A DNA stretch of 64,000 nt from Bosea sp. 29B (GTDB taxonomy: Bacteria; Pseudomonadota; Alphaproteobacteria; Rhizobiales; Beijerinckiaceae), in NCBI RefSeq assembly GCF_902506165.1, contig NZ_LR733817.1, positions 1,286,255-1,350,254 on the forward strand. The letters run 5' to 3'. Shown one piece after another: positions 15,795 to 22,656 of the stretch. Position 1 is the first letter of the stretch; each line of letters opens with the position of its first letter. The notes below the pieces were generated by a model. The model ran no database searches and was not told the DNA's origin. It worked only from the letters and a program-made list of their open reading frames with translations. Made by a program: the position numbers and the translations under genes.

Positions 15795-16100
15795 TCACGC
15801 GGCCTGACCGAAGACGAGCGTCGGCTTCATGCGCACGACGGTCGACTTGGTCTCCTTCTTGAACTGGTCGAGCGATCCTGGCCCGAAGAAGGCTTCGACG
15901 GCCTTCGTGTCGAGGCGGGTCGAAGTCTGCTCGGCGATCGTCAGCGTGACCTGACGGCCTTCGACGCGCTCCTCTTTGCGAGCGATCAGCTCGGCCTTGA
16001 TGGCGTCGATGCGCTCGGATCTTGCGTCGATCTCGCCTTTCAGCTGGCCATACTCGTCGGCGAGCAGGGCGCTGGAAACATTGTGGAAGGGGTTTGCCAT
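15795..16100 (-). CDS. First gene of leftward early operon; hypothetical phage protein
   Basis: 101 residues. A coiled-coil-like helix with many E, K and R residues occupies about residues 15-50, followed by a beta-rich end. Similar short proteins lead early operons of Rhizobiales phages, but no function is known to me. GGGAGACG lies before ATG 16100. The repressor-site cluster at 16131-16182 lies just upstream, so this gene should be switched off in the lysogen. Confidence 0.65.
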   Translation of the reverse strand: MANPFHNVSSALLADEYGQLKGEIDARSERIDAIKAELIARKEERVEGRQVTLTIAEQTSTRLDTKAVEAFFGPGSLDQFKKETKSTVVRMKPTLVFGQAA

Positions 16101-16130
16101 GAGTTCGTCTCCCGGTTGGGTGGAGACGTT

Positions 16131-16182
16131 GTCTCACAATATGTGACGTGTGACAATACGGGTGGAACAAAAAATGTGACAT
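16131..16182. promoter_or_regulatory. OL-like operator cluster for the leftward early promoter
   Basis: TGTGAC occurs at 16142, 16149 and 16175 (the last as ATGTGACAT, 16174-16182); the inverted half GTCTCACA lies at 16131-16138, making GTCTCACA-N2-TGTGAC. The same ATGTGACAT-type sequence forms the sites in front of the Cro-like gene (17326-17358). Position and shared motif suggest that the CI-like repressor binds here and shuts off the leftward operon. Confidence 0.7.
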
Positions 16183-16211
16183 CCTGATGTGCGCCGCCAT
16201 GGACGAGCGGC

Positions 16212-16230
16212 GAATCATTCGACTCGACTC
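16212..16230. promoter_or_regulatory. Cluster of three GANTC (CcrM-type) sites
   Basis: GAATC (16212-16216), GACTC (16221-16225) and GACTC (16226-16230) fall within 19 bp in the control region between the OL-like sites and the gene at 16285. GANTC is the target of the alphaproteobacterial methylase CcrM, and GcrA acts at methylated GANTC promoters; this prophage encodes a GcrA homologue. Function is inferred. Confidence 0.5.
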
Positions 16231-16284
16231 CTTGCACCGGTTCTGTCTTCAATGAGAACAGAAACGGAACATTAAGGATTGATC

Positions 16285-16527
16285 ATGAGTAGCGTGCGAC
16301 CCGCTCAATCCCCCAAGCCGACGCTAGCGGACTACGCAGCGCTGTTTATTCGATGCGAGGACTGCGGCAACGCAAAGCGCATGGGGCCTGAGACCCTCTC
16401 GTCGCTTTATGGAAAGGGCTTCCAGTGCGATGCGGATCTCAAGCCGAAGCTCATCTGCCAGCCATGCAAGGACCGCGGCGCCTATGGCCGCAACCTATTC
16501 CTCATCCCGACTTTCAGGCGCGGCTAG
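16285..16527 (+). CDS. Small four-cysteine phage protein next to the repressor
   Basis: 80 residues from ATG 16285 (AAGG at 16274-16277 is the ribosome site; a TTG at 16279 would add two residues). Cysteines in RCEDCGNAK and KGFQCD plus ICQPCKDRG fit a zinc-binding domain. The gene converges on the CI-like gene (4-bp overlap of stops). Upstream are TGAGAACA and the three GANTC sites. It could be an accessory lysogeny or anti-repressor protein; nothing proves it. Confidence 0.6.
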   Translation: MSSVRPAQSPKPTLADYAALFIRCEDCGNAKRMGPETLSSLYGKGFQCDADLKPKLICQPCKDRGAYGRNLFLIPTFRRG

Positions 16528-17258
16528 GCTAGGCCAGCTACTTCCTGCCAGGGGATGACCCGGAAAACTTGCCGCACTTCGCGCGAATCAAACTCGAGGC
16601 GGCCGAACGGGTTGTACTGCTCAACAATAATCAGTGCGGAGCTTCGGCTGATCAGGTTTTTGATGAACGATTTCCCCGGCTGGCCTTCTTCGGCCGGGTG
16701 CAGTTCGATTACGACATCGTCGCCGATAGCCGGTTTGCGCCGCTCGACATAAACGCGCTCGCCGTCTTTGAATTTTGGCCACATGCTATTGTTGGACACG
16801 CGCAACGCGAAGACATCCTTGCGATGAGCGAGGCCAGGTGGCCGAGGGACCAAGTCAACGACCTGCCCATTCATCTCGAACGCGCTTTCATCGTCGCCGA
16901 AGCCGCCGACGGTAGCACCGAGCTCTTGAATATCGCGGAGCATTTGCCCGACGGCGGGGAGGCGTACATCGCCGCCTTCAAACACCGCATTTGGCTCAAC
17001 ACGGTAGCCAGTCATCTGCGGTGCTTCCTTGGCCGTGAGCGCCAGAAGAACGTCAGACCCGGAGTGCATTTCGCCCCCAAGAATAAGAACGTGCGCCGGT
17101 ACCCCGAGGATCTCAGCCACTCGGACCGCGCGATCCCGCGGGAGCGGCACAGCTCCGGATGCCCAGCGTGACACGTTCTGCCGGCTAGTGCCGAGCTGAC
17201 GCGCCAATTCGCTGAGGCTGATCCCAGCTTTTTCAACAGCTTGCGCGAGCGGCGTCAT
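16524..17258 (-). CDS. CI-like phage repressor (HTH plus S24 peptidase domain)
   Basis: 244 residues from ATG 17258, where the conserved HTH begins. Residues 1-60 are an XRE fold with the recognition helix TSRQNVSRW; residues 120-244 are a LexA/CI S24 domain with the catalytic serine in VSNNSMWPKF and the lysine in KSFIKNL. Such repressors keep the lysogen silent and cleave themselves when RecA filaments form. The recognition helix is the same as in the divergent Cro-like protein, and matching operators exist at 16131-16182 and 17326-17358. A start at 17336 would add about 26 unconserved residues. Confidence 0.92.
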   Translation of the reverse strand: MTPLAQAVEKAGISLSELARQLGTSRQNVSRWASGAVPLPRDRAVRVAEILGVPAHVLILGGEMHSGSDVLLALTAKEAPQMTGYRVEPNAVFEGGDVRLPAVGQMLRDIQELGATVGGFGDDESAFEMNGQVVDLVPRPPGLAHRKDVFALRVSNNSMWPKFKDGERVYVERRKPAIGDDVVIELHPAEEGQPGKSFIKNLISRSSALIIVEQYNPFGRLEFDSREVRQVFRVIPWQEVAGLA

Positions 17259-17320
17259 GGCGCGGGACGCTCGCAAATTGCGACACAAATCGGAACGCAC
17301 ATAATTTGCGACGCTTCCGC

Positions 17321-17358
17321 TTGCGATGTCACTCATGATGTGACATAACGTGTGACAT
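17321..17358 (+). promoter_or_regulatory. OR-like operators and promoter of the Cro-like gene
   Basis: ATGTCAC-N7-GTGACAT (17326-17346) is an inverted repeat with perfect 7-bp arms, and TGTGACAT (17351-17358) overlaps the start codon at 17357. A promoter TTGCGA (17321-17326), 17 bp, CATAAC (17344-17349) is interlaced with the operator. Transcription from it would start at about 17356, giving a leaderless message. The rest of 17259-17320 has two near-palindromes around TTTGCGAC, possibly linked to CI transcription. Confidence 0.7.
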
Positions 17359-17554
17359 GAAACTCGCCGATTACCTCCGGACCCACGACATGAAGCCTTC
17401 CGAGTTCGCTCGGAAGGTCCAATCAAGTCGTCAAAATGTCAGCCGATGGATGCTGGGCCAGGCTGTGCCCCGTCCCGGCGACATGCGCCGGATCACTGAG
17501 GCAACTCGCGGCCAAGTCACCGCGAATGACTTCTATTTGGCGGAGGCCGCGTGA
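17357..17554 (+). CDS. Cro-like HTH regulator
   Basis: 65 residues: one XRE-type HTH, with SSRQNVSRW as the recognition helix. It is divergent from the CI-like gene and has an identical core recognition sequence (SRQNVSRW), the hallmark of a CI/Cro pair reading the same operators. No Shine-Dalgarno precedes ATG 17357 and the predicted start of transcription is at the A of the start codon, so the message may be leaderless. It opens the rightward early operon. Confidence 0.88.
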   Translation: MKLADYLRTHDMKPSEFARKVQSSRQNVSRWMLGQAVPRPGDMRRITEATRGQVTANDFYLAEAA

Positions 17555-17764
17555 TGTCAGTCGCGGCCCTCCCCTCGTCGTCGCCTTGGCTGCCGCGCCG
17601 CCCCAGATCGGCGGCTCAGGTTCAGTCGCTGCAGCCTGCGGCGCTGACGTTTCGCGATCATCGCCTGCAGGCCGGCAAGCAGGTCGGCGACGATCGCATC
17701 AAGTCTTCTCATTCGGACATCTCCGTCTCGGAACGCCCTGATCAAAACAGAAGGCGTTCCCGAG
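17555..17764. other. Spacer after Cro with a strong imperfect hairpin
   Basis: No convincing gene. Two ORFs exist (plus strand 17554-17838, low-complexity basic product; minus strand 17557-17745) but neither has a ribosome site or recognisable product. GACATCTC...CGGAACGCC (17716-17736) pairs with GGCGTTCCCGAGATGTC (17753-17769) around the start of the next gene, so the start at 17765 may be hidden in RNA structure. Confidence 0.5.
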
Positions 17765-18202
17765 ATGTCGGAATTTCACCCCGAGAAATCGGAAAATCAT
17801 CCCGAGCGCACGGTGTTGCTTATGAGTGCCGTTTGTGAAGCCTCCGATCTCATGCGGGCGCTGGCGCAGCCATGCCCGCCCGGAGACAGTATCAAATCCG
17901 CGATCAATCGCGCTGCCAGGCGGGCATCCCGCTTCCTCGCCAAGCCCATGTCTTTCGGCCGGGCCGAAGACATCTGGCGCAAGGAAGCCCGCGCGATCCG
18001 GGCTGAGGAAATGGACGCGCTGCGACGCGCATCGAAACGCGAACAGGAAACGCGCGATGAAGCTCAGGCTCTTGAGGCGCGTCTTGCGCGGATCGAGGCG
18101 GCGCTTGTCGCGATCGACCCGGATTTCCATAGCGACGCGATTGATGCGTTGCGGCGCGCTGCTCGCCCGATTGGGCAAGGCACTCATCAGGTGACGCCAT
18201 GA
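17765..18202 (+). CDS. Hypothetical phage protein, helical
   Basis: 145 residues. A conserved-looking core MSFGRAEDIWRKEARAIRAEEMDALRRA (key residues F-G, E-D-I-W, A-I-R-A) resembles proteins following cro in Rhizobiales prophages; a long charged helix follows. ATG 17765 lies 10 nt after AGAAGG; ATG 17822 is an alternative because the first 19 residues look poorly conserved. It overlaps the RusA gene by 4 bp. Function unknown. Confidence 0.65.
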   Translation: MSEFHPEKSENHPERTVLLMSAVCEASDLMRALAQPCPPGDSIKSAINRAARRASRFLAKPMSFGRAEDIWRKEARAIRAEEMDALRRASKREQETRDEAQALEARLARIEAALVAIDPDFHSDAIDALRRAARPIGQGTHQVTP

Positions 18203-18774
18203 CCGCACCGCTCCTGAACATGGCCGGGAGACCCGGCGATGCGCGCCCGGCGCTCCGGGTTACGGTTGATACGAGGCTCCATGGCGTAAGCTCAACTCGT
18301 GACTCATCTGGGAAACAGGCCCCGGCCTCGTCAGCTGGGGCCGCCCAGGGCTTCACGATCACGCTGCCTCTGCCTCCGTCGACCAACAATCTGTTCAAGG
18401 CTGTCGGGCGCGGCCGTGCAAAATCGCAGGACTATGCGCGCTGGATCGAGGCCGCCGGCTGGGCGCTCAAACAAGAGCGGCTGTCGCCAGTGACTGGCCC
18501 GTTCGCCTTCCTGCTGGCTCTCCCGCGCGGCATGCCCGGCGACTGCAGCAACCGGATCAAGGCGCCCGAGGATCTTCTCGTCGCGCACGGCCTGACGCCC
18601 GACGATCATTATGCCGACCTCGTCATGGCACACCGCTCGAATGCTGTCGCCGGCAAGGCCTGCATCGTGACGGTCGTCCCCATCCAACACGTTTCCGCTG
18701 CGCTCGCGAGCGTCGGCGGCGGCCCGAGGCCCCTTCCTGCTCTCCTCCCTCAGGAAGGGGCTGAGGCTGCATAG
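18199..18774 (+). CDS. rusA: RusA-like Holliday junction endonuclease
   Basis: 191 residues; the RusA domain starts near residue 52 with FTITLPLPPSTNNLFKAV. The pattern continues with DCSNRIKAPEDLLVAHGLTPDDHYADLVMA, where aspartates at about 115, 122 and 134 fit the metal-binding triad (D-x-x-N, K-x-x-x-D, D-D). RusA resolves branched DNA made during replication and recombination. The N-terminal 50 residues are extra and disordered; a downstream start was considered but no good candidate is visible. Starts by ATGA overlap with the gene before. Confidence 0.85.
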   Translation: MTAPLLNMAGRPGDARPALRVTVDTRLHGVSSTRDSSGKQAPASSAGAAQGFTITLPLPPSTNNLFKAVGRGRAKSQDYARWIEAAGWALKQERLSPVTGPFAFLLALPRGMPGDCSNRIKAPEDLLVAHGLTPDDHYADLVMAHRSNAVAGKACIVTVVPIQHVSAALASVGGGPRPLPALLPQEGAEAA

Positions 18775-18815
18775 CTGCGCCGGGGCTTCCCGCGTGAGCG
18801 GGGCGACATCCGGTT

Positions 18816-18856
18816 TCGTCTCCCGGTCCCCGGCGCGGACCTCAATCGGGAGACGA
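18816..18856. promoter_or_regulatory. Perfect 10-bp inverted repeat in leader of the Sak4-like gene
   Basis: TCGTCTCCCG (18816-18825) and CGGGAGACGA (18847-18856) can form a stem with a 21-nt loop, 30 bp before ATG 18886. There is no T-run, so it is not a normal terminator; it could be a protein-binding site, RNA-processing site or leader structure. Confidence 0.45.
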
Positions 18857-18885
18857 TCCGACAGAGACGAAAGAGAGACGCAACC

Positions 18886-19701
18886 ATGAGCTTCATGAGC
18901 AAGCTGCGGAAGATCGAAGCGATCGACCCGCCCCGCATCCTGATCTACGGCCCGCCCAAGATCGGCAAGACGACGCTGGCCAGCGAATTCCCCGACGCGG
19001 TCTTCATTCAAATCGAGGACGGGCAGAACACGTCCGTCTCGCTCGACGGCTGGGGCCGCTCGGAGATCCAGTCCTATGGCGACGTGATGGAGGCGATGCG
19101 CTCGCTTTACGAGGAGGAGCACGAATTCAAGACGCTCGTCATCGACTCGATCAGCGAGCTGCAGGTCATGATCTATGACGAGACCTGCGCGCGCGGCGAC
19201 GAGAAGGGCAACGCCAAGCAGCGCATCGAGGACTTCGGCTACGGCAAGGGCTACATCTACGCCCTGAACGTCTGGAAGGAGCTGATGGACGCGATCAACA
19301 TGCTGCGCACCGGGCGCGGCATGACGACGATCCTCATCGGTCACGCCAAGGTCGACCGCTTCGACGATCCGGAGACCGTCTCCTATCACCGCTACGAGAT
19401 CGACGTGCACGATCGGGCGCAGAAGCTCATCGAGCGCGAGATGGACGCCATCTTGCTGCTGAAGCGGGACGTCACGGTGAAGGAAGAAGACGCCGGCCCG
19501 AACAAGAAGCGGGCGCATGCCGAGGGCGGCGCGACCCGCTTCATCTACAGCGAGGGGCGCCCGTCGCAGGTTGCCGGCTCCCGCTACAAACTGCCGGCGA
19601 AGATCCCGTACCGCGAGGGCCAGGGCTATGCCGAGCTGGCCAAGTACCTGCCCGGCCAGCCTGAGCCGGCCGAACCCGCCAAGGTCGCCAAGGCGGCCTG
19701 A
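18886..19701 (+). CDS. Sak4-like RecA-fold ATPase (phage annealing/recombination)
   Basis: 271 residues. Walker A is YGPPKIGKTTLA (near residue 24), Walker B TLVIDSISEL (near 86), and a conserved ILIGHAK follows near 148. This is the AAA_24/Sak4 family of short RecA-like phage proteins, which promote single-strand annealing together with an SSB-like partner. The next gene is DUF669, the usual partner. AGAGAGACGC precedes the ATG; an internal ATG three codons in is also possible. Confidence 0.88.
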   Translation: MSFMSKLRKIEAIDPPRILIYGPPKIGKTTLASEFPDAVFIQIEDGQNTSVSLDGWGRSEIQSYGDVMEAMRSLYEEEHEFKTLVIDSISELQVMIYDETCARGDEKGNAKQRIEDFGYGKGYIYALNVWKELMDAINMLRTGRGMTTILIGHAKVDRFDDPETVSYHRYEIDVHDRAQKLIEREMDAILLLKRDVTVKEEDAGPNKKRAHAEGGATRFIYSEGRPSQVAGSRYKLPAKIPYREGQGYAELAKYLPGQPEPAEPAKVAKAA

Positions 19702-19730
19702 CCCAAACCCGAACGACAGGAGAGACGGCT

Positions 19731-20273
19731 ATGGCTAACCTCAATGGCTTCAATCCCGACGAAGTCCCGGACGACGACAATGGTAGTTTCGAGCCGATCC
19801 CGCCTGGTCGCTATGAACTGGAGGTCGTCGACAGCGACCTTGTCCAGACCAGGAGCGGCAAGGGTATGCTTCTCAAGCTCCAGCATCGCGTCGTCAGCGG
19901 CCCGCACGAGAACCGGCGCATCTTCTCGCAGCACAATTTCCAGCATGAGAACGCGACCGCGCAGGAGATCGGCCAGCGGGAGATCAAGAATCTCTGCGCT
20001 GCCATCGGCCACACCGGGCCGCTGGAGGACAGCAACGACCTGCACGGCATCGCGTTCATGGCGAGCGTGAAGATCGGCAAGACGACGCCTGAATACCCCG
20101 ACCCGAAGAACGAGATCAGCCGCTTCATCCCGCGTGATGGCGGCGCGAGCTCGCAACGCTCCGCCCCCGTGCAGCGGCCGGCACCGGCGCAGCAGCAGCG
20201 TCAGGCCGCTTCGGCGGCAACCGGTGGCGGCAGCCGGCCAGGGTGGATGAACCGCCAAGCCGGCGCCCGCTGA
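19731..20273 (+). CDS. DUF669 family protein, SSB-like partner of Sak4
   Basis: 180 residues. The DUF669 hallmark is seen: FEPIPPGRYELEVVDSD near residue 20, then GMLLKLQHRVVSGPHENRRIF and later FMASVKIGKT. The C-terminus is a flexible P/Q/A-rich tail ending in GWMNRQAGAR rather than an acidic SSB tip. It lies 29 bp after the Sak4-like gene with AGGAGAG before ATG 19731. Likely coats single-stranded phage DNA and loads the annealing ATPase. Confidence 0.85.
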   Translation: MANLNGFNPDEVPDDDNGSFEPIPPGRYELEVVDSDLVQTRSGKGMLLKLQHRVVSGPHENRRIFSQHNFQHENATAQEIGQREIKNLCAAIGHTGPLEDSNDLHGIAFMASVKIGKTTPEYPDPKNEISRFIPRDGGASSQRSAPVQRPAPAQQQRQAASAATGGGSRPGWMNRQAGAR

Positions 20274-20354
20274 CCTGATCAACTCGAACTGAAGCAAGGC
20301 GACGCCGCGGACCCTTCCACGGCGAACGGCGGAGCCTTGCCGGGAGAAACCGAA

Positions 20355-20780
20355 ATGGCTCGCATCTATCTCGCATCATCCTGGCGCAACCCGGAACAGC
20401 CCGCCCTGGTCGAGCGCCTGCGCATCGCCGGGCACGAAGTCTATGACTTCCGCAATCCGCCGCATTCGACCGGGTTCAAATGGTCGGACATTGGCCTGGA
20501 ATTGCCCTGCTCTGCTGCCGACTATCGCCGGGCGCTGCTCTCGCATCCGCGCGCGGCGCAGGGATTCAATGCCGATTTCTCGGCCATGCGCTGGGCCGAT
20601 ACCGGGCTACTACTGCTGCCCAGCGGACGCTCTGCCCATCTCGAGCTCGGATGGATGGCCGGCGCTGGCAAGCGCACGCTCGTCCTGACCCGCGACGGTG
20701 AAGAACCGGAGCTGATGGCGCTCCTGGCTGACAGGATCTGCATCTCGGTTGCCGAGGTTCTGCAGGAGCTGAGGTCATGA
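20355..20780 (+). CDS. Nucleoside 2-deoxyribosyltransferase-like protein
   Basis: 141 residues from ATG 20355 (GGGAGA upstream). IYLASSWRN at residues 4-12, VYDFRNP near 32, and the C-terminal GRSAHLELGWMAGAGK (with the Glu that would be the nucleophile in the family) fit the nucleoside 2-deoxyribosyltransferase fold. In phages such proteins are thought to act in nucleotide salvage, base modification or NAD-type signalling; the substrate here is unknown. Confidence 0.72.
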   Translation: MARIYLASSWRNPEQPALVERLRIAGHEVYDFRNPPHSTGFKWSDIGLELPCSAADYRRALLSHPRAAQGFNADFSAMRWADTGLLLLPSGRSAHLELGWMAGAGKRTLVLTRDGEEPELMALLADRICISVAEVLQELRS

Positions 20781-21319
20781 GCGATCAGGAGCGCGAATAC
20801 TGGCTCGCCGACGGCGAGGATAAGGCGAAGGCCGAGGCGTTCATCAAGGAGCGCAGCGACGCGCTGGTCGCCATGGCTGACATCGCCAAACGCCATGGGG
20901 GCGACGAATTCGTCACGCGCGGCAGCACCATCGCCGGGCTCTGCTTTCCTACTGACGAGTGCCCAGCCGGCTGGCGCGAAGTCACGCGTATGACGTTCGG
21001 CGACCGGCGCCGTCCGGTGTTTATGCCGAAGCGTACGACAAAGGCACTCAAGGCGATCTGCGCCGATCTGGCTTCCGTTCATGCCAAAGGAGCGAGCCAC
21101 TTCACCGCCCATATGGGCGGTAGGAGCACTATGAAAGCTGGCGACGGCTTGGGCATGCGGATCATGTACATGTCGTGGGAATTCATCGGCGACGCGCTGC
21201 TGTTGTCCGTCCCCGTGAGTGATAGCGAGACGCCCTGCTTTGCATCGGATCACTCGCGGAAGCTCGCCATGTCGGAATACTGGGCGCTGCGCGAGGCCGC
21301 AGAAAAAGCGGCGGCCTAA
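20777..21319 (+). CDS. Hypothetical phage protein (180 residues)
   Basis: It overlaps the previous gene by 4 bp and the next by one base, so it is clearly part of the rightward operon. The sequence is mixed helix and strand with no motif I recognise; FPTDECPAGWREVTRM and the final SEYWALREAAEKAAA are its most distinctive parts. Function unknown. Confidence 0.65.
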   Translation: MSDQEREYWLADGEDKAKAEAFIKERSDALVAMADIAKRHGGDEFVTRGSTIAGLCFPTDECPAGWREVTRMTFGDRRRPVFMPKRTTKALKAICADLASVHAKGASHFTAHMGGRSTMKAGDGLGMRIMYMSWEFIGDALLLSVPVSDSETPCFASDHSRKLAMSEYWALREAAEKAAA

Positions 21320-22284
21320 TGACCGCGCTCCCGTCTCTCCAATCACCGACCTCGCTCGCGATCGAGGCGCACCTTGACGGCAAGCCGCCGTACAAGGACG
21401 GCGAGAGTCTGCGCATCACCGGTCTTGCAACCGCATGCGACCGACGCCTCTGGTACTCCTATCGCTGGGCGCACAAGTCCTTCAGCCCGGAAGCTAGGCA
21501 GCGGCGTCTGATCGAGAGCGACATGTCGCGCAAGGCTGAGATCATCACGCTGCTGATGAATGCCGGCTTGAAGGTGCAGACACGCGACCCGCAGACCTGG
21601 TTCAAATTTTCGGCGCGCATGGCCGGCGGTCATCTGACTACGTTCTTCGACGGCACAGCAACAATGGTGCCGGAAGCGCCAGTGACCACACACCTCCTGC
21701 AGATCCGCATCTACAGCCGCAAGGACTGGGAGAACTGGCGCCGCAAGGGCATCCGCGAGAGCGAACCGAGCTACTTCATCAAGGCCCAGCTCGGTATGCG
21801 GGCGCTAGGTCTCACCCGAGCGCTGATCGTTGCCGAAAACCGCGACACGAAAGAGATCGAAGCCGAGCGCATCAGCTACGATGCAGCCTTGGCCACCGCG
21901 CACGAAGCTAGGGCCGAACGGATCGCGCTCGCTGACAGCCCGCCGGCCCGCATCAGCGATGATCCTGATTTTTGGGAGTGCAGGTTCTGCCCCGCTCGCG
22001 AGGTCTGTCACGGCGCGGCCGAGGCGCGGCGGAACTGCCGAACCTGCCTTGCATCCTGCGTCTCGGAAGGCGGATGGGGATGTGCCCGCCATGGCGTCGA
22101 CCTCTCGGCCGAGGAACAGCGGCAGGGCTGCGCCGTGCACCTTTACATCCCGGATCTCGTGCCGGGCGACCAGATCGACGCGGACGAGGCGGCGTGCACG
22201 GTCACCTATCGCATGCCGGATGGCTCGACATGGATCGACGGGCCTCAGGCGAGTGATCCGCGACTAGACGCGGCAGGAGAATAG
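21319..22284 (+). CDS. Cas4/RecB-like PD-(D/E)XK family protein with altered active site
   Basis: 321 residues. The architecture matches phage PD-(D/E)XK exonucleases: an N-terminal CDRRLWYSYRW, the core aspartate in TTFFDGTAT (about residue 115), then the second core strand near residue 130. In active relatives that strand carries E-x-K (as in LLEIKT); here it reads LLQIRIYSRKDW, that is Q and R. A Fe-S type cluster is suggested by CRFCPAREVC and further cysteines to residue 255. It is probably a diverged or catalytically weakened nuclease, perhaps a DNA-binding partner in the Sak4/DUF669 module. Confidence 0.72.
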   Translation: MTALPSLQSPTSLAIEAHLDGKPPYKDGESLRITGLATACDRRLWYSYRWAHKSFSPEARQRRLIESDMSRKAEIITLLMNAGLKVQTRDPQTWFKFSARMAGGHLTTFFDGTATMVPEAPVTTHLLQIRIYSRKDWENWRRKGIRESEPSYFIKAQLGMRALGLTRALIVAENRDTKEIEAERISYDAALATAHEARAERIALADSPPARISDDPDFWECRFCPAREVCHGAAEARRNCRTCLASCVSEGGWGCARHGVDLSAEEQRQGCAVHLYIPDLVPGDQIDADEAACTVTYRMPDGSTWIDGPQASDPRLDAAGE

Positions 22285-22287
22285 GCC

Positions 22288-22656
22288 GTGCTAGCCGCTG
22301 ACGGTTCCGTTACTGCTGACACCCCGCTGCGCCTGTCCACAGCCGCAGAGCTTGCATTTCCGGGCGGGGGGATGAAGGCTGCCGGGCTGCGCAAGGAGCG
22401 TGATGCCGGCCGGCTGGAAACGTGGTTCGTCGCCGGCAAGGAATACACCTCGCTCTCTGCGATCGAGGAGATGTTGAAGCAATGCCGCGCCCGTCAAAAG
22501 GACCGAGGCTCTACCTCCAGCCCGAAAGGCGCGACGACACCGGAACCGTCGTCGACCGCGCCAGCTGGGTCATCCGAGACGGAAACAATAAGCGTCGGAC
22601 TGGCTTCGCTGCTCATGAAATGCGAGCAGCCGAGGAAGCTCTCAGCCAATATCTGA
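22288..22656 (+). CDS. Putative excisionase / small DNA-binding protein
   Basis: 122 residues from GTG 22288 with AGGAGA upstream. The segment LRLSTAAELAFP, AGLRKERDAGRLETWFVAGKEYTSL (residues 15-60) looks like a winged-helix MerR/AlpA excisionase fold: a short HTH then a strand turn. The C-terminal half is low complexity and overlaps the integrase gene by 175 bp in another frame, so only the first 65 residues are well supported. Location next to int supports the excisionase idea. Confidence 0.55.
   Translation: MLAADGSVTADTPLRLSTAAELAFPGGGMKAAGLRKERDAGRLETWFVAGKEYTSLSAIEEMLKQCRARQKDRGSTSSPKGATTPEPSSTAPAGSSETETISVGLASLLMKCEQPRKLSANI

Noticed and set aside
17557..17838. Two overlapping ORFs between cro and the next gene (plus 17554-17838, minus 17557-17745)
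   Set aside because: Neither has a ribosome site or recognised product; composition is low complexity and basic. Kept only as a note on the spacer.
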